Notes under the pieces: model-generated | Told to the model about the DNA's origin: nothing | Databases searched by the model: none | What the model saw: only the letters and a program-made list of their open reading frames with translations | Assembly: GCA_009837885.1 (NCBI GenBank) | Contig: VXSP01000009.1 | Span: forward strand, 23,045 to 87,044 | Length of the DNA: 64,000 bases | Direction of reading: 5' to 3' | Source: Holophagales bacterium | GTDB lineage: Bacteria > Acidobacteriota > Thermoanaerobaculia > Multivoradales > Multivoraceae | Made by a program: the position numbers and the translations under genes | Part shown: positions 17,233 to 27,004 of the stretch, piece after piece | Layout of the letters: the number at the start of each line of letters is the position of its first letter | Position numbering within the stretch: the stretch's first letter is position 1

Positions 17233-18301
17233 GAAGCTCGCGATCGACAAGGTTCTCTTCACGGTCGTCGTGCTGCTCGTCGTTGGGGGCCTGGTGATGG
17301 TCTACTCGGCCAATCCGCCCGACCCCGACGGCGGCTTCAAGCGCCAGTTCGTCACCCAGTTGCTGGCCGCCGTCGTCGGTCTGGCGGCGATGCTGGTGCT
17401 CATGAGCATCGACTACCGGAGCTGGGCGAAGCCCTGGCTGGCCTACGCCGGCCTCGGCGCGTCGCTCGTCCTCCTGGTCGCCGTGCTGGCGGCGGCGCCG
17501 ATCAACGGCAGCAGCCGCTGGTTGTCGGTGGGACCATTGACCTTCCAGCCCTCCGAACTGGCCAAGATCGCGGTCGTCGTCTTCATCGCCTACCAGATCC
17601 ACCGCTGTCCGGAAGGGGTAAGCCAGCCCCGGGTGCTCGTGCCATGTGGCCTCGCGGTGGGTCTGGTTACGCTGCTCGTCCTGCAGGCGCCGGACTTCGG
17701 CAGCGCCGCGCTCATTCTCGGGATCGCCGGCGTCATGCTGTTCCTTGCCGGCCTCTCCTGGCGCTGGATCGTCCCCGCGATGGTGGTTCTGCCGGGGTTG
17801 TTCGCTCTCTTCATCTGGGCCGAGCCCTATCGCAGGGAGCGTCTCCTCGGCTTTCTCTCACCGGAGAACGACCCCTCGGGGAACGGCTTTCAGGTGCTGC
17901 AGTCCCTGATTGCGATCGGATCGGGCGGCGTGACCGGCCAGGGTCTGGGCGAGAGCGCCCAGAAGCTCTACTTCCTGCCGCTCGCGACTTCCGACTTCAT
18001 CTTCTCGATCGTCAGCGAGGAACTTGGACTGCTCGGCGCCGTCGCGGTGCTGGCCGCGTTCGCCGTGCTTGCCTGGCGCGGCTATGTCGCCGGACACCGT
18101 GCGCCGGATGCCTTCGGCCGCTTCCTTGCCTGGGGGCTGACGTCGGCCGTCCTGATCCAGGTTCTGGTCAACGTCAGCGTCACCGTTGGACTGGTTCCGG
18201 TGACGGGCACGCCATTGCCGTTTCTGTCGCACGGGGGGTCATCCCTGGTCATGACCCTCGTCGCATGCGGTCTGCTGTTGAGCGTCTCGGAGCATGGATG
18301 A
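17225..18301 (+). CDS. ftsW: Septal peptidoglycan glycosyltransferase FtsW
   Basis: 358 aa SEDS-family polytopic membrane protein that polymerises lipid II at the septum together with FtsI. Ten hydrophobic helices are suggested. Family motifs are RWLSVGPLTFQPSELAKI, LQAPDFGSAALI, GSGGVTGQGLGES, FIFSIVSEELGLLG and PLPFLSHGGSSLVMT. An open frame continues upstream inside murD, but the ATG at 17225 begins the conserved short cytoplasmic N-terminus. Confidence 0.95.
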   Translation: MARKLAIDKVLFTVVVLLVVGGLVMVYSANPPDPDGGFKRQFVTQLLAAVVGLAAMLVLMSIDYRSWAKPWLAYAGLGASLVLLVAVLAAAPINGSSRWLSVGPLTFQPSELAKIAVVVFIAYQIHRCPEGVSQPRVLVPCGLAVGLVTLLVLQAPDFGSAALILGIAGVMLFLAGLSWRWIVPAMVVLPGLFALFIWAEPYRRERLLGFLSPENDPSGNGFQVLQSLIAIGSGGVTGQGLGESAQKLYFLPLATSDFIFSIVSEELGLLGAVAVLAAFAVLAWRGYVAGHRAPDAFGRFLAWGLTSAVLIQVLVNVSVTVGLVPVTGTPLPFLSHGGSSLVMTLVACGLLLSVSEHG

Positions 18302-19419
18302 GCACCGGCACTCACCGCGGCACGGTCGTCTTCTCGGGCGGCGGCACGGGCGGCCACGTGTTCCCCGGCCTGGCGGTGGCCGAGGAGCTGCGGACCCGCG
18401 GCTGGGACGCCGCCTGGATCGGTCGCCGCGGCAGCCTGGAGGAGCGGCTGGTTGCTTCGGCCGGGGTCGACTTCAGGGCGATGCCCGCCCGCCCGTTCGT
18501 GGACCGTGGCGGCGCCCAGCGGGCGGTTGCCCTGGCGGTCCTTCTGCTGTCGACACTCCGCGCCGCGGCGCTGCTGCGCCGGTTCCGGGCGGCGCTCGTG
18601 TTCGCGACCGGCGGCTACGTCTGCGCTCCGGCGGCCCTGGCGTCCCGGCTCCACGGCTGCGGGCTCTACCTGCTCGAACCGAACGCGGAGAGCGGCTCCG
18701 CGAACCGGACACTGTCGCGCTTCGCGACCGAGGCGGGCGTCGCCTTCGAGTCCGCGGCCGGTGGTCTGGCGTGCGAGGCGCGCCTGGTCGGCGTGCCGGT
18801 GCGCCGCGCCTTCCGGGAGATCGACGAACTGCGTCTGGCCGGCGATCGCGTTCGGATCCTGGTGCTTGGCGGCAGTCAGGGTTCCGATGCGCTCAACCGT
18901 CATCTGCCGGGCCTGTTCGCCCGTGCCGCCGGGCCGGACCAGGTCGAAGTCACGCACCAGTCCGGTCCGGCCTCGGTCGACGAGACCCGCGAACGCTACC
19001 GGGAGGTGGCGACGCCTGGGCTTTCCTCGACGGTGACCGGCTTCATCCAGGACACCGCCGGCGCGATGCAGGCGCACGACCTGATCGTGTCGCGCGCCGG
19101 GGCGGTGACCGTGGCCGAGATCGCGGCCGCCGGCCGGCCGGCGGTCTACGTTCCGTTGCCGATGGCCGCCGGACACCAGCGCGGCAACGCCGGTGCGATG
19201 GTCGAGGCGGGCGCCGCGATCCTCGTCGAGCAGGAGGAACTGCGGGACGAGGCGGCCGCGGAGCGCTGCGCGCGGCTCTTTGGGGATCGCGAGCGTCTTC
19301 TGGCCATGGCGCGGACGGCCCGGGGCCTGAGCCGGAACGACGCGGCGACCGACATCGCCGCCCGGGTGTGCGAGATCGCGGAGCGTGGAGTCTCCAGGCG
19401 TCGGCGGAGGGCCGGCTGA
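18298..19419 (+). CDS. murG: Lipid II synthase MurG
   Basis: 373 aa GT28 glycosyltransferase that transfers GlcNAc to lipid I at the inner face of the membrane. The N-terminal glycine loop FSGGGTGGHVFPGLAVAE binds lipid I. The C-terminal domain shows LVLGGSQGSDALN, VTHQSGP, SRAGAVTVAEIAAAGRPA and PLPMAAGHQRGNA for UDP-GlcNAc binding. The ATG overlaps the ftsW stop (ATGA), excluding the upstream open frame. Confidence 0.96.
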   Translation: MSTGTHRGTVVFSGGGTGGHVFPGLAVAEELRTRGWDAAWIGRRGSLEERLVASAGVDFRAMPARPFVDRGGAQRAVALAVLLLSTLRAAALLRRFRAALVFATGGYVCAPAALASRLHGCGLYLLEPNAESGSANRTLSRFATEAGVAFESAAGGLACEARLVGVPVRRAFREIDELRLAGDRVRILVLGGSQGSDALNRHLPGLFARAAGPDQVEVTHQSGPASVDETRERYREVATPGLSSTVTGFIQDTAGAMQAHDLIVSRAGAVTVAEIAAAGRPAVYVPLPMAAGHQRGNAGAMVEAGAAILVEQEELRDEAAAERCARLFGDRERLLAMARTARGLSRNDAATDIAARVCEIAERGVSRRRRRAG

Positions 19420-20840
19420 TGCTGCTGTTTCTGCGCACGGCGGGACTCGAGCGCGTCCATTTCGTGGGCATCGGTGGCGCCGGCATGAGCGGGATCGCCG
19501 AGATCCTGCTGAACTACCAACTGAAGGTCAGCGGCTCCGACCTGGAGGGGAGCGAAACGACCGAGCGGCTCGCGGCGCTCGGCGCGCGAATCGCCATCGG
19601 CCACAGCGCCGGGAACATCGATCGCGCCGACCTGGTGGTCATTTCGTCCGCCGTGCCGGCTGGCAACGAGGAAGTCGTGGCGGCCCGCCGGCGCGGCGTG
19701 CCGGTCGTGCGCCGCGCCCAGATGCTCGCCGAACTGATGCGGCTCAAGTACGGCGTCGCCGTGGCCGGTACGCACGGCAAGACGACGACGACTTCGCTCA
19801 TTGGCAGCGTGCTGACCGATGCCGGCCTCGATCCCACGGTGATCGTCGGTGGACGCCTTCGCGTCTCGGGCACCGGCGCCCGCTTCGGCAGCAGCGACTA
19901 CCTGGTCGCCGAGGCGGACGAATTCGACCGGAGCTTCCTCGATCTGGCGCCGGTGGTCGCGGTGATCACGAACATCGACGTCGATCATCTCGACACCTAC
20001 CGCGACCTGGCCGACATCCAGGATGCCTTCGCGAGCTTCGCCGGCCGCGTGCCCTTCTTCGGCCAGGTGATCGCCTGCGCCGACGACGCGAACGTCCGGG
20101 ACCTGCTGCCGCGCCTCGCGGACCGGCGGATCGTCACCTACGGCTTCAACCAGGGGGCGAATCTCCGGGCGCTGGAGGTGTTGGCGACCGGGACGGGCGT
20201 CCGGTTCGAGGTCGCCGACGCCCAGCTCGGCCCGCTCGGTGTCCTGGAACTGCCGATGCCGGGGCGACACAACGTCCTGAACGCCCTCGCGGCGGTGGCC
20301 GCGGCGAGGGCAGTCGGGCTCGACTTCGACGCAACGGCCAGGGCGCTCTCCCGCTTCCGGGGAGTCCACCGGCGCTTCGAGCGGGTGGGGCGGTGGCGAG
20401 GCGCGACGGTGATCGATGATTACGCGCACCACCCGACCGAAGTCGAGGCGACGCTGAACGCGGCCCGTGAAGTGCTCGATCCCGGCGGCAACGGCGCCCG
20501 GACGGTCCGGATACACGCCGTGTTCCAGCCCCACCTGTTCAGTCGCACGCGGGACATGGCGGACGATTTCGGCCGCGCGCTGCTGCTTGCCGACAATGTG
20601 CTGGTCGCCGACATCTATCCGTCCCGCGAGCGACCCATCCCGGGAGTCGACGCGGGCCTGGTGGTGGCCGCGGCTACTCGCGCCGGTCATCCCAGCATCA
20701 GTGGTTGCGGGCCGTGGCAGGCGGCGGCCGACCGGCTGCGTTCAGAGGTCGGGGAAGGCGATCTGGTCCTCACGCTGGGAGCCGGCGACATCTACCGGTT
20801 GGCTCATCGGCTCGCCGGCGGCGGAGGGGACGTGTCGTGA
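19419..20840 (+). CDS. murC: UDP-N-acetylmuramate--L-alanine ligase MurC
   Basis: 473 aa ligase adding the first stem-peptide residue. Motifs are VHFVGIGGAGMSGIAEI near the start, ATP-binding VAGTHGKTTTTSLI, VAEADEFDRSFL, NIDVDHLDTY, and the C-terminal DDYAHHPTEVEAT and FQPHLFSRT. The ATG overlaps the murG stop. In many genomes murB and ddl follow murC; here ftsQ follows directly through a GTGA overlap. Confidence 0.96.
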   Translation: MLLFLRTAGLERVHFVGIGGAGMSGIAEILLNYQLKVSGSDLEGSETTERLAALGARIAIGHSAGNIDRADLVVISSAVPAGNEEVVAARRRGVPVVRRAQMLAELMRLKYGVAVAGTHGKTTTTSLIGSVLTDAGLDPTVIVGGRLRVSGTGARFGSSDYLVAEADEFDRSFLDLAPVVAVITNIDVDHLDTYRDLADIQDAFASFAGRVPFFGQVIACADDANVRDLLPRLADRRIVTYGFNQGANLRALEVLATGTGVRFEVADAQLGPLGVLELPMPGRHNVLNALAAVAAARAVGLDFDATARALSRFRGVHRRFERVGRWRGATVIDDYAHHPTEVEATLNAAREVLDPGGNGARTVRIHAVFQPHLFSRTRDMADDFGRALLLADNVLVADIYPSRERPIPGVDAGLVVAAATRAGHPSISGCGPWQAAADRLRSEVGEGDLVLTLGAGDIYRLAHRLAGGGGDVS

Positions 20841-21778
20841 GTCGCGGGGCGACTCGCAGGCGGTCGGGCGCTCGCCGTCCGGTGCGCCGCAGACGGCCGC
20901 GGCCCGTCGTCTGGCTGGCGTTGGGAGCGGGAAAGGTCCTGCTCGGCATCGCGCCGGTGGTAGGGGTCGGCGTGTGGCTGGCGACGGCGCCCGTGTTCGA
21001 CCTCGAACTCGACATCCAGATCGAGGAGGCGGAGCGGGTGTCCGAACAATGGGTGCGAAGCCGGCTCGCTCCGCTGGAGGGACGGAACCTGCCGCTTCTC
21101 TCCCTGGAGCCCGCCGCGCGACGGCTCGACCACGAGTGGATCCGTGAGGCGGAACTGGTCAAGCGCCTGCCGAACGAACTCACGGTGCGGGTCGTCGAAC
21201 ATCAACCGGCGGCCCTGTTCGCGGCCGGCGACCGTGCGTGGGTGATCGACCGCGATGGTCGGGCGATCGTGGCGTGTGACCGGGCACCCGATTTGTGCGA
21301 CGGTGATCTGGTCAGCGTTTCGATCGAAAGCGCCCTGGCGGGAGAGCGTCCTGGGGACGGCCCGGCGCGGAACCCGGGCGCTGGCGCCGGATCGTCCAGA
21401 GGAGCTGGCGCGTCCAGGAACGTGCAGGGCGAGGTTCTCGCTCGAACGTTGAAACGGGCGCTCGATGTGGCCGCCGAAGTCAGGGCGTTCGAGTGGGGAC
21501 GGCAGGTCCGGGCGGTCGAAGTCATCAGCGACGACGACTACCTGCTCGCATGTACCGGCCGTCCGGCGACGGTACTCGTTCGCGGCAGCGACCTGACGGC
21601 CAAGGCCTCGGTGTTCGAACTGCTGCGCAACGCGATCACGGAACACAACGATCCCGAAGTCGTGGACCTGCGGTTCAGGGATCGGATCGTCCTGTCGATG
21701 GAAGCGCCGGGCGCGCAGATCGCCACGGACACGGAGGTCGCCGCGGGGGTCCGGGACGGAGTTCAAGCCCCTTCATAA
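20837..21778 (+). CDS. ftsQ: Cell division protein FtsQ
   Basis: 313 aa bitopic division protein. A long Arg-rich cytoplasmic N-terminus (~30 residues) precedes one membrane helix (WLALGAGKVLLGIAPVVGVG). A POTRA domain follows (LDIQIEEAERVSEQWVR...LPNELTVRVVEHQPAALF), then the FtsQ-type domain with AWVIDRDGRAI. A Gly/Ala/Pro-rich insert near residues 170-195 is not typical. The GTG overlaps the murC stop, which decides the start. Expected to bind FtsB and FtsL. Confidence 0.88.
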   Translation: MSRGATRRRSGARRPVRRRRPRPVVWLALGAGKVLLGIAPVVGVGVWLATAPVFDLELDIQIEEAERVSEQWVRSRLAPLEGRNLPLLSLEPAARRLDHEWIREAELVKRLPNELTVRVVEHQPAALFAAGDRAWVIDRDGRAIVACDRAPDLCDGDLVSVSIESALAGERPGDGPARNPGAGAGSSRGAGASRNVQGEVLARTLKRALDVAAEVRAFEWGRQVRAVEVISDDDYLLACTGRPATVLVRGSDLTAKASVFELLRNAITEHNDPEVVDLRFRDRIVLSMEAPGAQIATDTEVAAGVRDGVQAPS

Positions 21779-21797
21779 CGGGAGAGGACAGAGAGGA

Positions 21798-23048
21798 ATG
21801 CCGAAGACGGATACACATGTGGTCGCCATCGACGTGGGCTCGGCGAAGGTCGCCGTGCTGATCGCCGATCGCACTGAGGTCGACGGAGAACCGGCCCTCA
21901 GGATCGTCGGCGTCGGGCGTGCGCCCAACCGCGGCACGCTGAGGGGTCACATAGTGCACCTCGACGCGACGGTGAGTGCGCTCAAGCGGGCGACCGAGGA
22001 GGCGGAGACCATGGCGGGCGTCGAGATCTCCCGTGCCTTCGTCGGCATCGGCGGATCCGATCTGCGGTCGGCGAACAGCCACGGCACCGCCTATGTCGAC
22101 TGTGGCGACCGGGGCATCGCCCGTGCCGACATCGACCTCGTCCTGAACGCCGCTCGGGGAGTGCCGCTTCCGCCCGACCGGGAGATCCTGCACGCGATTC
22201 CGCAGGAGTTCTCGGTCGACGACCACGGCGGCATCGCGGACCCGCACGGGATGCTGGGCAGCCGGCTGGAAGCCAAGGTTCACCTGGTCATGGGCCATGC
22301 GCCGCGCACCAGGACGCTCGTCCGCTGCCTGAACCGCGCCGGCGTGGAGGCCCGGGAGATCGTCTTCGAACCTCTCGCCACGGCGGAGGCGGTCCTTCTT
22401 CCCGACGAGCGCGAACTGGGCGTTCTGTTGCTGGACATCGGGTCCGGAACGTGCGGCTTCGCGTTTTTCCAGCACGCCGAAGTGCAGTACAGCGGAGTCC
22501 TTCCGTTCGGCGCCAGTCACTTCACGGCCGATCTTGCCTCGGTCCTTCGGACGTCGTTCGCCGGCGCCGAGACGCTCAAGCTGCGGGATGGTTGTTGCCT
22601 GGTCGGTCTGGTCGACGGCGACGAGGGACTGGTCGTGCCGAGCGTCGGAGGCGGCAGCAGCAAGGCGATCGCGCGCGGCAATCTCGCCGAGATCCTGCAG
22701 GCCCGCGCCGAGGAGATGTTCCACCTGATTCAGGCCGAGCTCGAGAAGGCCGGGTGGGCAGATCAGCTTCGCGGCGGACTGGTCCTGAGCGGGGGCGGTT
22801 CGAAGCTGGTCGGCCTGCCCGAGCTGGCCCAGCAGGTCTTCTCCTGCGACGTTCGTTACGGAGTACCGCTCGGTCTCGTGAGCGAGATCGAGGGCCTCAC
22901 CGACCCGACCTGGGCCACGGCCGCGGGTCTTCTTCGCTATGCGGTCGCCTCCGAGGAGGCTCGCCAGCCCATTGCGCGCCGCCGCTCGCTGGGCGGCGTG
23001 CGCTCGGTGATGGGCAATCTGCGCCAGATGTTCAGCGATCTTGTCTGA
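21798..23048 (+). CDS. ftsA: Cell division protein FtsA
   Basis: 416 aa actin-like protein that tethers FtsZ to the membrane. It has the phosphate-1 motif [15 protein letters not shown], the 1C subdomain ([15 protein letters not shown]-like region), [15 protein letters not shown], and [16 protein letters not shown]. The last 13 residues ([13 protein letters not shown]) form the amphipathic membrane-targeting helix. GAGAGGA precedes the ATG. ftsZ follows closely. Confidence 0.95.
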   Translation: MPKTDTHVVAIDVGSAKVAVLIADRTEVDGEPALRIVGVGRAPNRGTLRGHIVHLDATVSALKRATEEAETMAGVEISRAFVGIGGSDLRSANSHGTAYVDCGDRGIARADIDLVLNAARGVPLPPDREILHAIPQEFSVDDHGGIADPHGMLGSRLEAKVHLVMGHAPRTRTLVRCLNRAGVEAREIVFEPLATAEAVLLPDERELGVLLLDIGSGTCGFAFFQHAEVQYSGVLPFGASHFTADLASVLRTSFAGAETLKLRDGCCLVGLVDGDEGLVVPSVGGGSSKAIARGNLAEILQARAEEMFHLIQAELEKAGWADQLRGGLVLSGGGSKLVGLPELAQQVFSCDVRYGVPLGLVSEIEGLTDPTWATAAGLLRYAVASEEARQPIARRRSLGGVRSVMGNLRQMFSDLV

Positions 23049-23088
23049 TTTGAGTTTGATGAACCAAGGGTTCGAAATGGAGGGAGCC

Positions 23089-24342
23089 ATGATTCTGATG
23101 GAAGAACAGCAGCCGACCGAGGTCAATCCGACAGTCGACGGAGAACTCTCGTCCGAGGACAGCTTCGGACCGGCGAAGATCGTCGTGGTCGGCGTAGGAG
23201 GCGGCGGCGGCAACGCCGTCAACCGCATGATCGCCGCCAATCTCGGCGGCATCGAGTTCATCGCCGCCAATACCGATCTTCAGGCTCTGCGGCGTTGCGA
23301 AGCGTCGACGAAGCTGCAGCTCGGGCGCAAGATCACCCGCGGCCTGGGCGCCGGCGCCGATCCGGAGGTCGGCCGCAACTCGGCGCTCGAGGACACGGAC
23401 AAGATCCTCGACATGCTGAACGGGGCGGACATGGTGTTCCTGGCCGCCGGCCTCGGCGGCGGCACGGGCACCGGCGCGGCGCCCATCATCGGCTCGCTCT
23501 CGGCGGAAGTCGGCGCCCTGACGGTCGCGGTGGTCACGAAGCCGTTCGCGTTCGAGGGCCGGCGCCGGATGCTGCTGGCGGAACGCGGGCTCGAGGAGCT
23601 GCACAAGGCGGTCGACACGGTGATCGCGATACCGAACGAGCGGCTGCTGAGCTTCGTGGACCGGGGCACGTCTCTCGCAGACGCCTTCGTGACCGCGGAC
23701 GACGTTCTGCGGCAGTCGGTCCAGGGCATCAGCGACCTGATCACGATGCCGGGCGAGGTGAACGCCGACTTCGCCGACGTGCGGGCGATCATGTGCGGTC
23801 AGGGCATCGCCGTGATGGGCACGGGCGTGGCCTCGGGTGACAGCCGGGCTCTCGAAGCGGCGCAGCGGGCGGTGTCGTCACCCCTGCTCGAGGATGCTTC
23901 GATCGAGGGCGCCAAGGGCTGTCTGATCAACATCACCGGTGGCAGCTCGCTGACCCTCCACGAGGTGGCAGAGGCGGCCAGCACGATCTCCGACGCGGTC
24001 GACCCCGACGCGACGATCATCTCGGGTCTCGTGGTCGACGGGACGATGGACGAAGAGGTGAAGGTGACCGTGATCGCCACCGGCTTCTCCGAGGACCGGC
24101 AGCCGCGCGACGGCGCCGGGGTCCAGGCCGCCGAGGCCGGAGCGGCCGCCCCGGCCGACCCGAACCTGGCCGATGCCACTCCCGGAAACGAGGGGGCCGG
24201 CGAGGAGGAAGCCGGCAAGGGCGAGTTCCGCGATCGGATGCTGGCCGAGCACCACAAGATCGATCCGGGCGGCTACGGCCCCAACTGGAGGAACGTCGAC
24301 GACTACGACATTCCGACGGTGCTGCGCAAACAGATGGACTAG
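23089..24342 (+). CDS. ftsZ: Cell division GTPase FtsZ
   Basis: 417 aa tubulin homologue forming the Z-ring. It has [19 protein letters not shown], the tubulin signature [12 protein letters not shown], the T7 synergy region [11 protein letters not shown], an Ala/Glu/Gly-rich C-terminal linker, and the conserved tail [14 protein letters not shown] that binds FtsA. The ATG at 23089 is chosen because GGAGGG lies six bases before it; in-frame starts at 23041 (TTG), 23059 and 23077 lack such a site. It is the last gene of the dcw cluster. Confidence 0.96.
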   Translation: MILMEEQQPTEVNPTVDGELSSEDSFGPAKIVVVGVGGGGGNAVNRMIAANLGGIEFIAANTDLQALRRCEASTKLQLGRKITRGLGAGADPEVGRNSALEDTDKILDMLNGADMVFLAAGLGGGTGTGAAPIIGSLSAEVGALTVAVVTKPFAFEGRRRMLLAERGLEELHKAVDTVIAIPNERLLSFVDRGTSLADAFVTADDVLRQSVQGISDLITMPGEVNADFADVRAIMCGQGIAVMGTGVASGDSRALEAAQRAVSSPLLEDASIEGAKGCLINITGGSSLTLHEVAEAASTISDAVDPDATIISGLVVDGTMDEEVKVTVIATGFSEDRQPRDGAGVQAAEAGAAAPADPNLADATPGNEGAGEEEAGKGEFRDRMLAEHHKIDPGGYGPNWRNVDDYDIPTVLRKQMD

Positions 24343-24457
24343 TTGAGTTAGCCGAGGGCCTGTTCCGGCGACGCCTACCGGTCGCTGTCTTCGAAGTCAT
24401 CGAACGGCACGGCTTGGTGGGGTACCGGGGAGCGCGAGCCCGCGAAGCGGGAACGTC

Positions 24458-24784
24458 TTGGCGCTGGAACTCGAGGGTGCCAATCCGCTCGTGCCACTCG
24501 TGTTGCTGCCGGAGGAGTTCGTGACGATCAACGCCAGCGTGGAGCTGGACTTCCGGATTTCTGACACGGAGGGACTGGTCATCGACGGCGAGATAGCGCA
24601 TGACTGCATGCCGGCCTTTGAGCTCTACGTCGATGGAACGGCGGCGTACACTTGGGCGCCGTCGACCGCTACGCTAGGGAGTTTGGGCCGGATCGGAGTC
24701 TGTCTAGCTCCCCCCAAGAACGAACGCGGGAGCTTCCAATGCACCAAGGACTCCCAAGGAGGGTTCACGTGTCGCGGACAATAG
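24458..24784 (+). CDS. Hypothetical protein, possible fragment
   Basis: A 108-codon frame beginning at a TTG with no clear ribosome-binding site. The amino-acid pattern is protein-like: alternating hydrophobic strands (VTINASVELDFRI, EGLVIDGEIAHD) and MPAFELYVDGTAAYTWAPS. The last segment faintly recalls the C-terminal part of DUF3238-type domains, but that is a weak impression. The frame is open without a better start back to a stop at 24344, so it may be the tail of a truncated gene. Its end overlaps the start of the next gene by 16 bases. A small hairpin (CCCGCGAAGCGGG) lies just upstream. Confidence 0.4.
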   Translation: MALELEGANPLVPLVLLPEEFVTINASVELDFRISDTEGLVIDGEIAHDCMPAFELYVDGTAAYTWAPSTATLGSLGRIGVCLAPPKNERGSFQCTKDSQGGFTCRGQ

Positions 24785-26439
24785 GGAGATTACGAAGACA
24801 GGCGTCGTGGGCTGATCCGAGGGCGACCGTCCGCGCGTGGATGCGTGGAGTCGCGACGGCCGTGCTGCTGATGTTCGTGGTGCATTCTCCAGGCGCCGCT
24901 GTTAGCGACTGGGTGCTCCAGGCGCTTCTTTCCGAGGATGCGGCGACCGTGGAAGAGGCGGTGCCGAAGCTGTCGGACGCGCTCTACGGCCCGTCCGCTA
25001 GTGGCCCGTGGACGGCCGAATCCGTCGGTGCCCTGTTTCGAGACGACGTGGACGTTTCATCGTGGTTTGGCGAGGTTCTGGCTAGGGGCCTTCCCGACGC
25101 GCGGGAGGCCGCTGGCTGGTCTCTCTTGCTTTTTTCGCAGGTCTTCTTTTTCACGGATTTGATCGAGTTTGCGGCGGAGAACCACAGGTCCGCCGAGGAG
25201 ATCTTCGAGGACTGGCCCGACGACAACTGGTTTCCGACGATGGAAGATCTGCGCAGCCAGGGGGGCTCCTTCGGGCTGTTGGCGGAGTTGTCGGAAAGCG
25301 TGACGGACGACGAGGCCAGACGCCTGGCGCTTGTGTTCGCTAGCCAGATGAAGCGGGTTCAGGCGGCCCTCCCCCGGCTCATCGAGGAAGAGCACGAGAG
25401 GAGGCGGCGCTCGGGAACCATCGGTTCCGATGAAGTGCTTGGCCTTCTTCTCCACAGCCTCGCCCCCTTGCAGAGATATGTGGGTACGGAAGAAGCACGT
25501 GTCGTCGCCTGGACGAAGTGGATGGAAGAACGCGAGGCTCAGGGGCTTCCCACGAAGGTGGTCGGAGTCGAGGCGCCATGGAACCTGTTCGGCATGGGCA
25601 TAGCGTACGAGCTCGGCGAGTCCGCCATTCCGGTCGAGGGCCGGAAACTCGCGCCCGGGGTCCGGCGAGCGGCCCTGGCGCTGACCGCTGAACCCTCGAC
25701 GGAGCCATGGCCTAGTGCCCGGGGCAAGATCTTCGAGGGCGAGGAGACCGTCGACGGCCTGGAGGCTGCGGTGTCGCTCCTGGCGAACGAACGGCCTTTG
25801 GCTGAGGAGGCCGGGAGGCGCATCTTCGACCTCTACTGCGGGTCGCTCGACGGCGACTGTTTCGAGAAGCTGAACCTGCTGTACGCCGGGCCTGACGATC
25901 CGTCCTTGCGCTCGATCGAGGCGGATGTCGGCAGGCGCGTGGTGGAATCGCTCGTCGGCCTCTTGGAGGAGAAGGAACGGCACTGCGACGTGCTGGCGGA
26001 GTGCGACGATGCTGACTGCACGACCGTGCTCCGCGTGATGTCGAAGGCGGAGTCGCTGAATCTTGCCCAGCGCCTCGGCCCGGATCTTCGAGAAGCCTGG
26101 ATTGGCTCAAGCGAGGGAGCTTGGCGCCTCGCGGAAGGCGAAACTCAGTTTCGCCTAGTGGTTCCAGTCCGGGAGCGGATCGGTTCGATCGGCGAAGAGT
26201 TGCAGGAAGTCCTTGCTCTCGTCGAACGGCTGGACACCATCCCTAGCCCGGTCCTCGACGGCGTGTTCGCGTTCTGGTCGGCGGAGCGGTTCCCGGAGGC
26301 GCGCCGGATTCTCGAGGAAAACGACTGGCTGGGGCCTGAGGCCACGGCCGTGTCGTTGGCGCAGAGAGTGGGGGCTGGAGCCGGGCCGGGTCCGAGGCGC
26401 CGCATCGGCGTGGCGGAGCTCTGCGAAGGGCGCCTCTGA
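24769..26439 (+). CDS. Hypothetical exported protein
   Basis: I do not recognise this 556 aa protein. A basic N-terminus precedes one hydrophobic segment (VATAVLLMFVVHSPGAAVS) that could be a signal peptide. The rest is soluble, acidic and largely helical, with a Cys-containing stretch near ERHCDVLAECDDADC and YCGSLDGDCF. The GTG start is chosen because AAGGAGGG lies five bases before it; an ATG at 24841 would begin at the hydrophobic segment. Base composition is visibly less GC-rich than in neighbouring genes (runs such as GCTTTTTTCG), suggesting acquired DNA. Confidence 0.7.
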   Translation: MSRTIGRLRRQASWADPRATVRAWMRGVATAVLLMFVVHSPGAAVSDWVLQALLSEDAATVEEAVPKLSDALYGPSASGPWTAESVGALFRDDVDVSSWFGEVLARGLPDAREAAGWSLLLFSQVFFFTDLIEFAAENHRSAEEIFEDWPDDNWFPTMEDLRSQGGSFGLLAELSESVTDDEARRLALVFASQMKRVQAALPRLIEEEHERRRRSGTIGSDEVLGLLLHSLAPLQRYVGTEEARVVAWTKWMEEREAQGLPTKVVGVEAPWNLFGMGIAYELGESAIPVEGRKLAPGVRRAALALTAEPSTEPWPSARGKIFEGEETVDGLEAAVSLLANERPLAEEAGRRIFDLYCGSLDGDCFEKLNLLYAGPDDPSLRSIEADVGRRVVESLVGLLEEKERHCDVLAECDDADCTTVLRVMSKAESLNLAQRLGPDLREAWIGSSEGAWRLAEGETQFRLVVPVRERIGSIGEELQEVLALVERLDTIPSPVLDGVFAFWSAERFPEARRILEENDWLGPEATAVSLAQRVGAGAGPGPRRRIGVAELCEGRL

Positions 26440-26447
26440 CCTCTTGA

Positions 26448-26909
26448 AGGGGCCCGCGACCCAACGCCCTGACGGCGACGGGCGCCCTGGGCATCCAGTC
26501 GTACTTCCTGCCGGACCTGAGGGTGGTGGACGGGCATGGCCTGGTGGACGCGGTGGGTGGCGCGCAACCCGGTGGTCCGACCCAACCGCGAGCGACTGAT
26601 GGCGCACGACCGGAGGCCTCCGCCGCCGCCGCCGCTGCGCGCGTCGCCGACGCGCAGACTTCGGAGGCCGGCCTGTTCTTCTTCTTTGCGCCAGCGAACC
26701 TGGAGGTCCTGGTCAAGGTGCTGGACGGTTGCGATGTGAACGGCCATCACTGGGTCTCCGCGGCTTCCGCGACCGACATGGGACTCGATCTGGTGGTGCG
26801 CGACCTGAGGAGTGGAGCGAAACGCCGCTACGTGAAGGCGGCGGGTGAGCCGGAGGCCTTCACGGACACGTCCGCGTTTCGCTCGGCGTGCGTCGGCGAA
26901 GCGTCGTAG
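26448..26909 (+). pseudogene. Decayed gene fragments: membrane-GT tail and secreted-protein C-terminal module
   Basis: Two remnants lie here. The first reads TGALGIQSYFLPDLRVVDG and HGLVDA in one frame up to ~26549. It then continues in another frame (from ~26557) as VARNPVVRPNRERLMAHDR, a pattern I associate with the C-terminus of large polytopic glycosyltransferase-like membrane proteins. The second, back in the first frame (26664-26909), reads LFFFFAPANLEVLVKVLDGC and NGHHWVSAASATD, a C-terminal module familiar from secreted acidobacterial proteins. No frame joins them sensibly and no start with a ribosome-binding site is seen. The 95 bases after it up to argS hold nothing recognisable. 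Confidence 0.5.
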
Positions 26910-27004
26910 CCGAGAGCAAGTGGCCGGAGTAGAGCCGATCGCCTGGCCCTACAGATCTGGTGTCGTGCCTGGAGTGCCGGACGGCGGGGGAACGTGCGAC
27001 GGGC

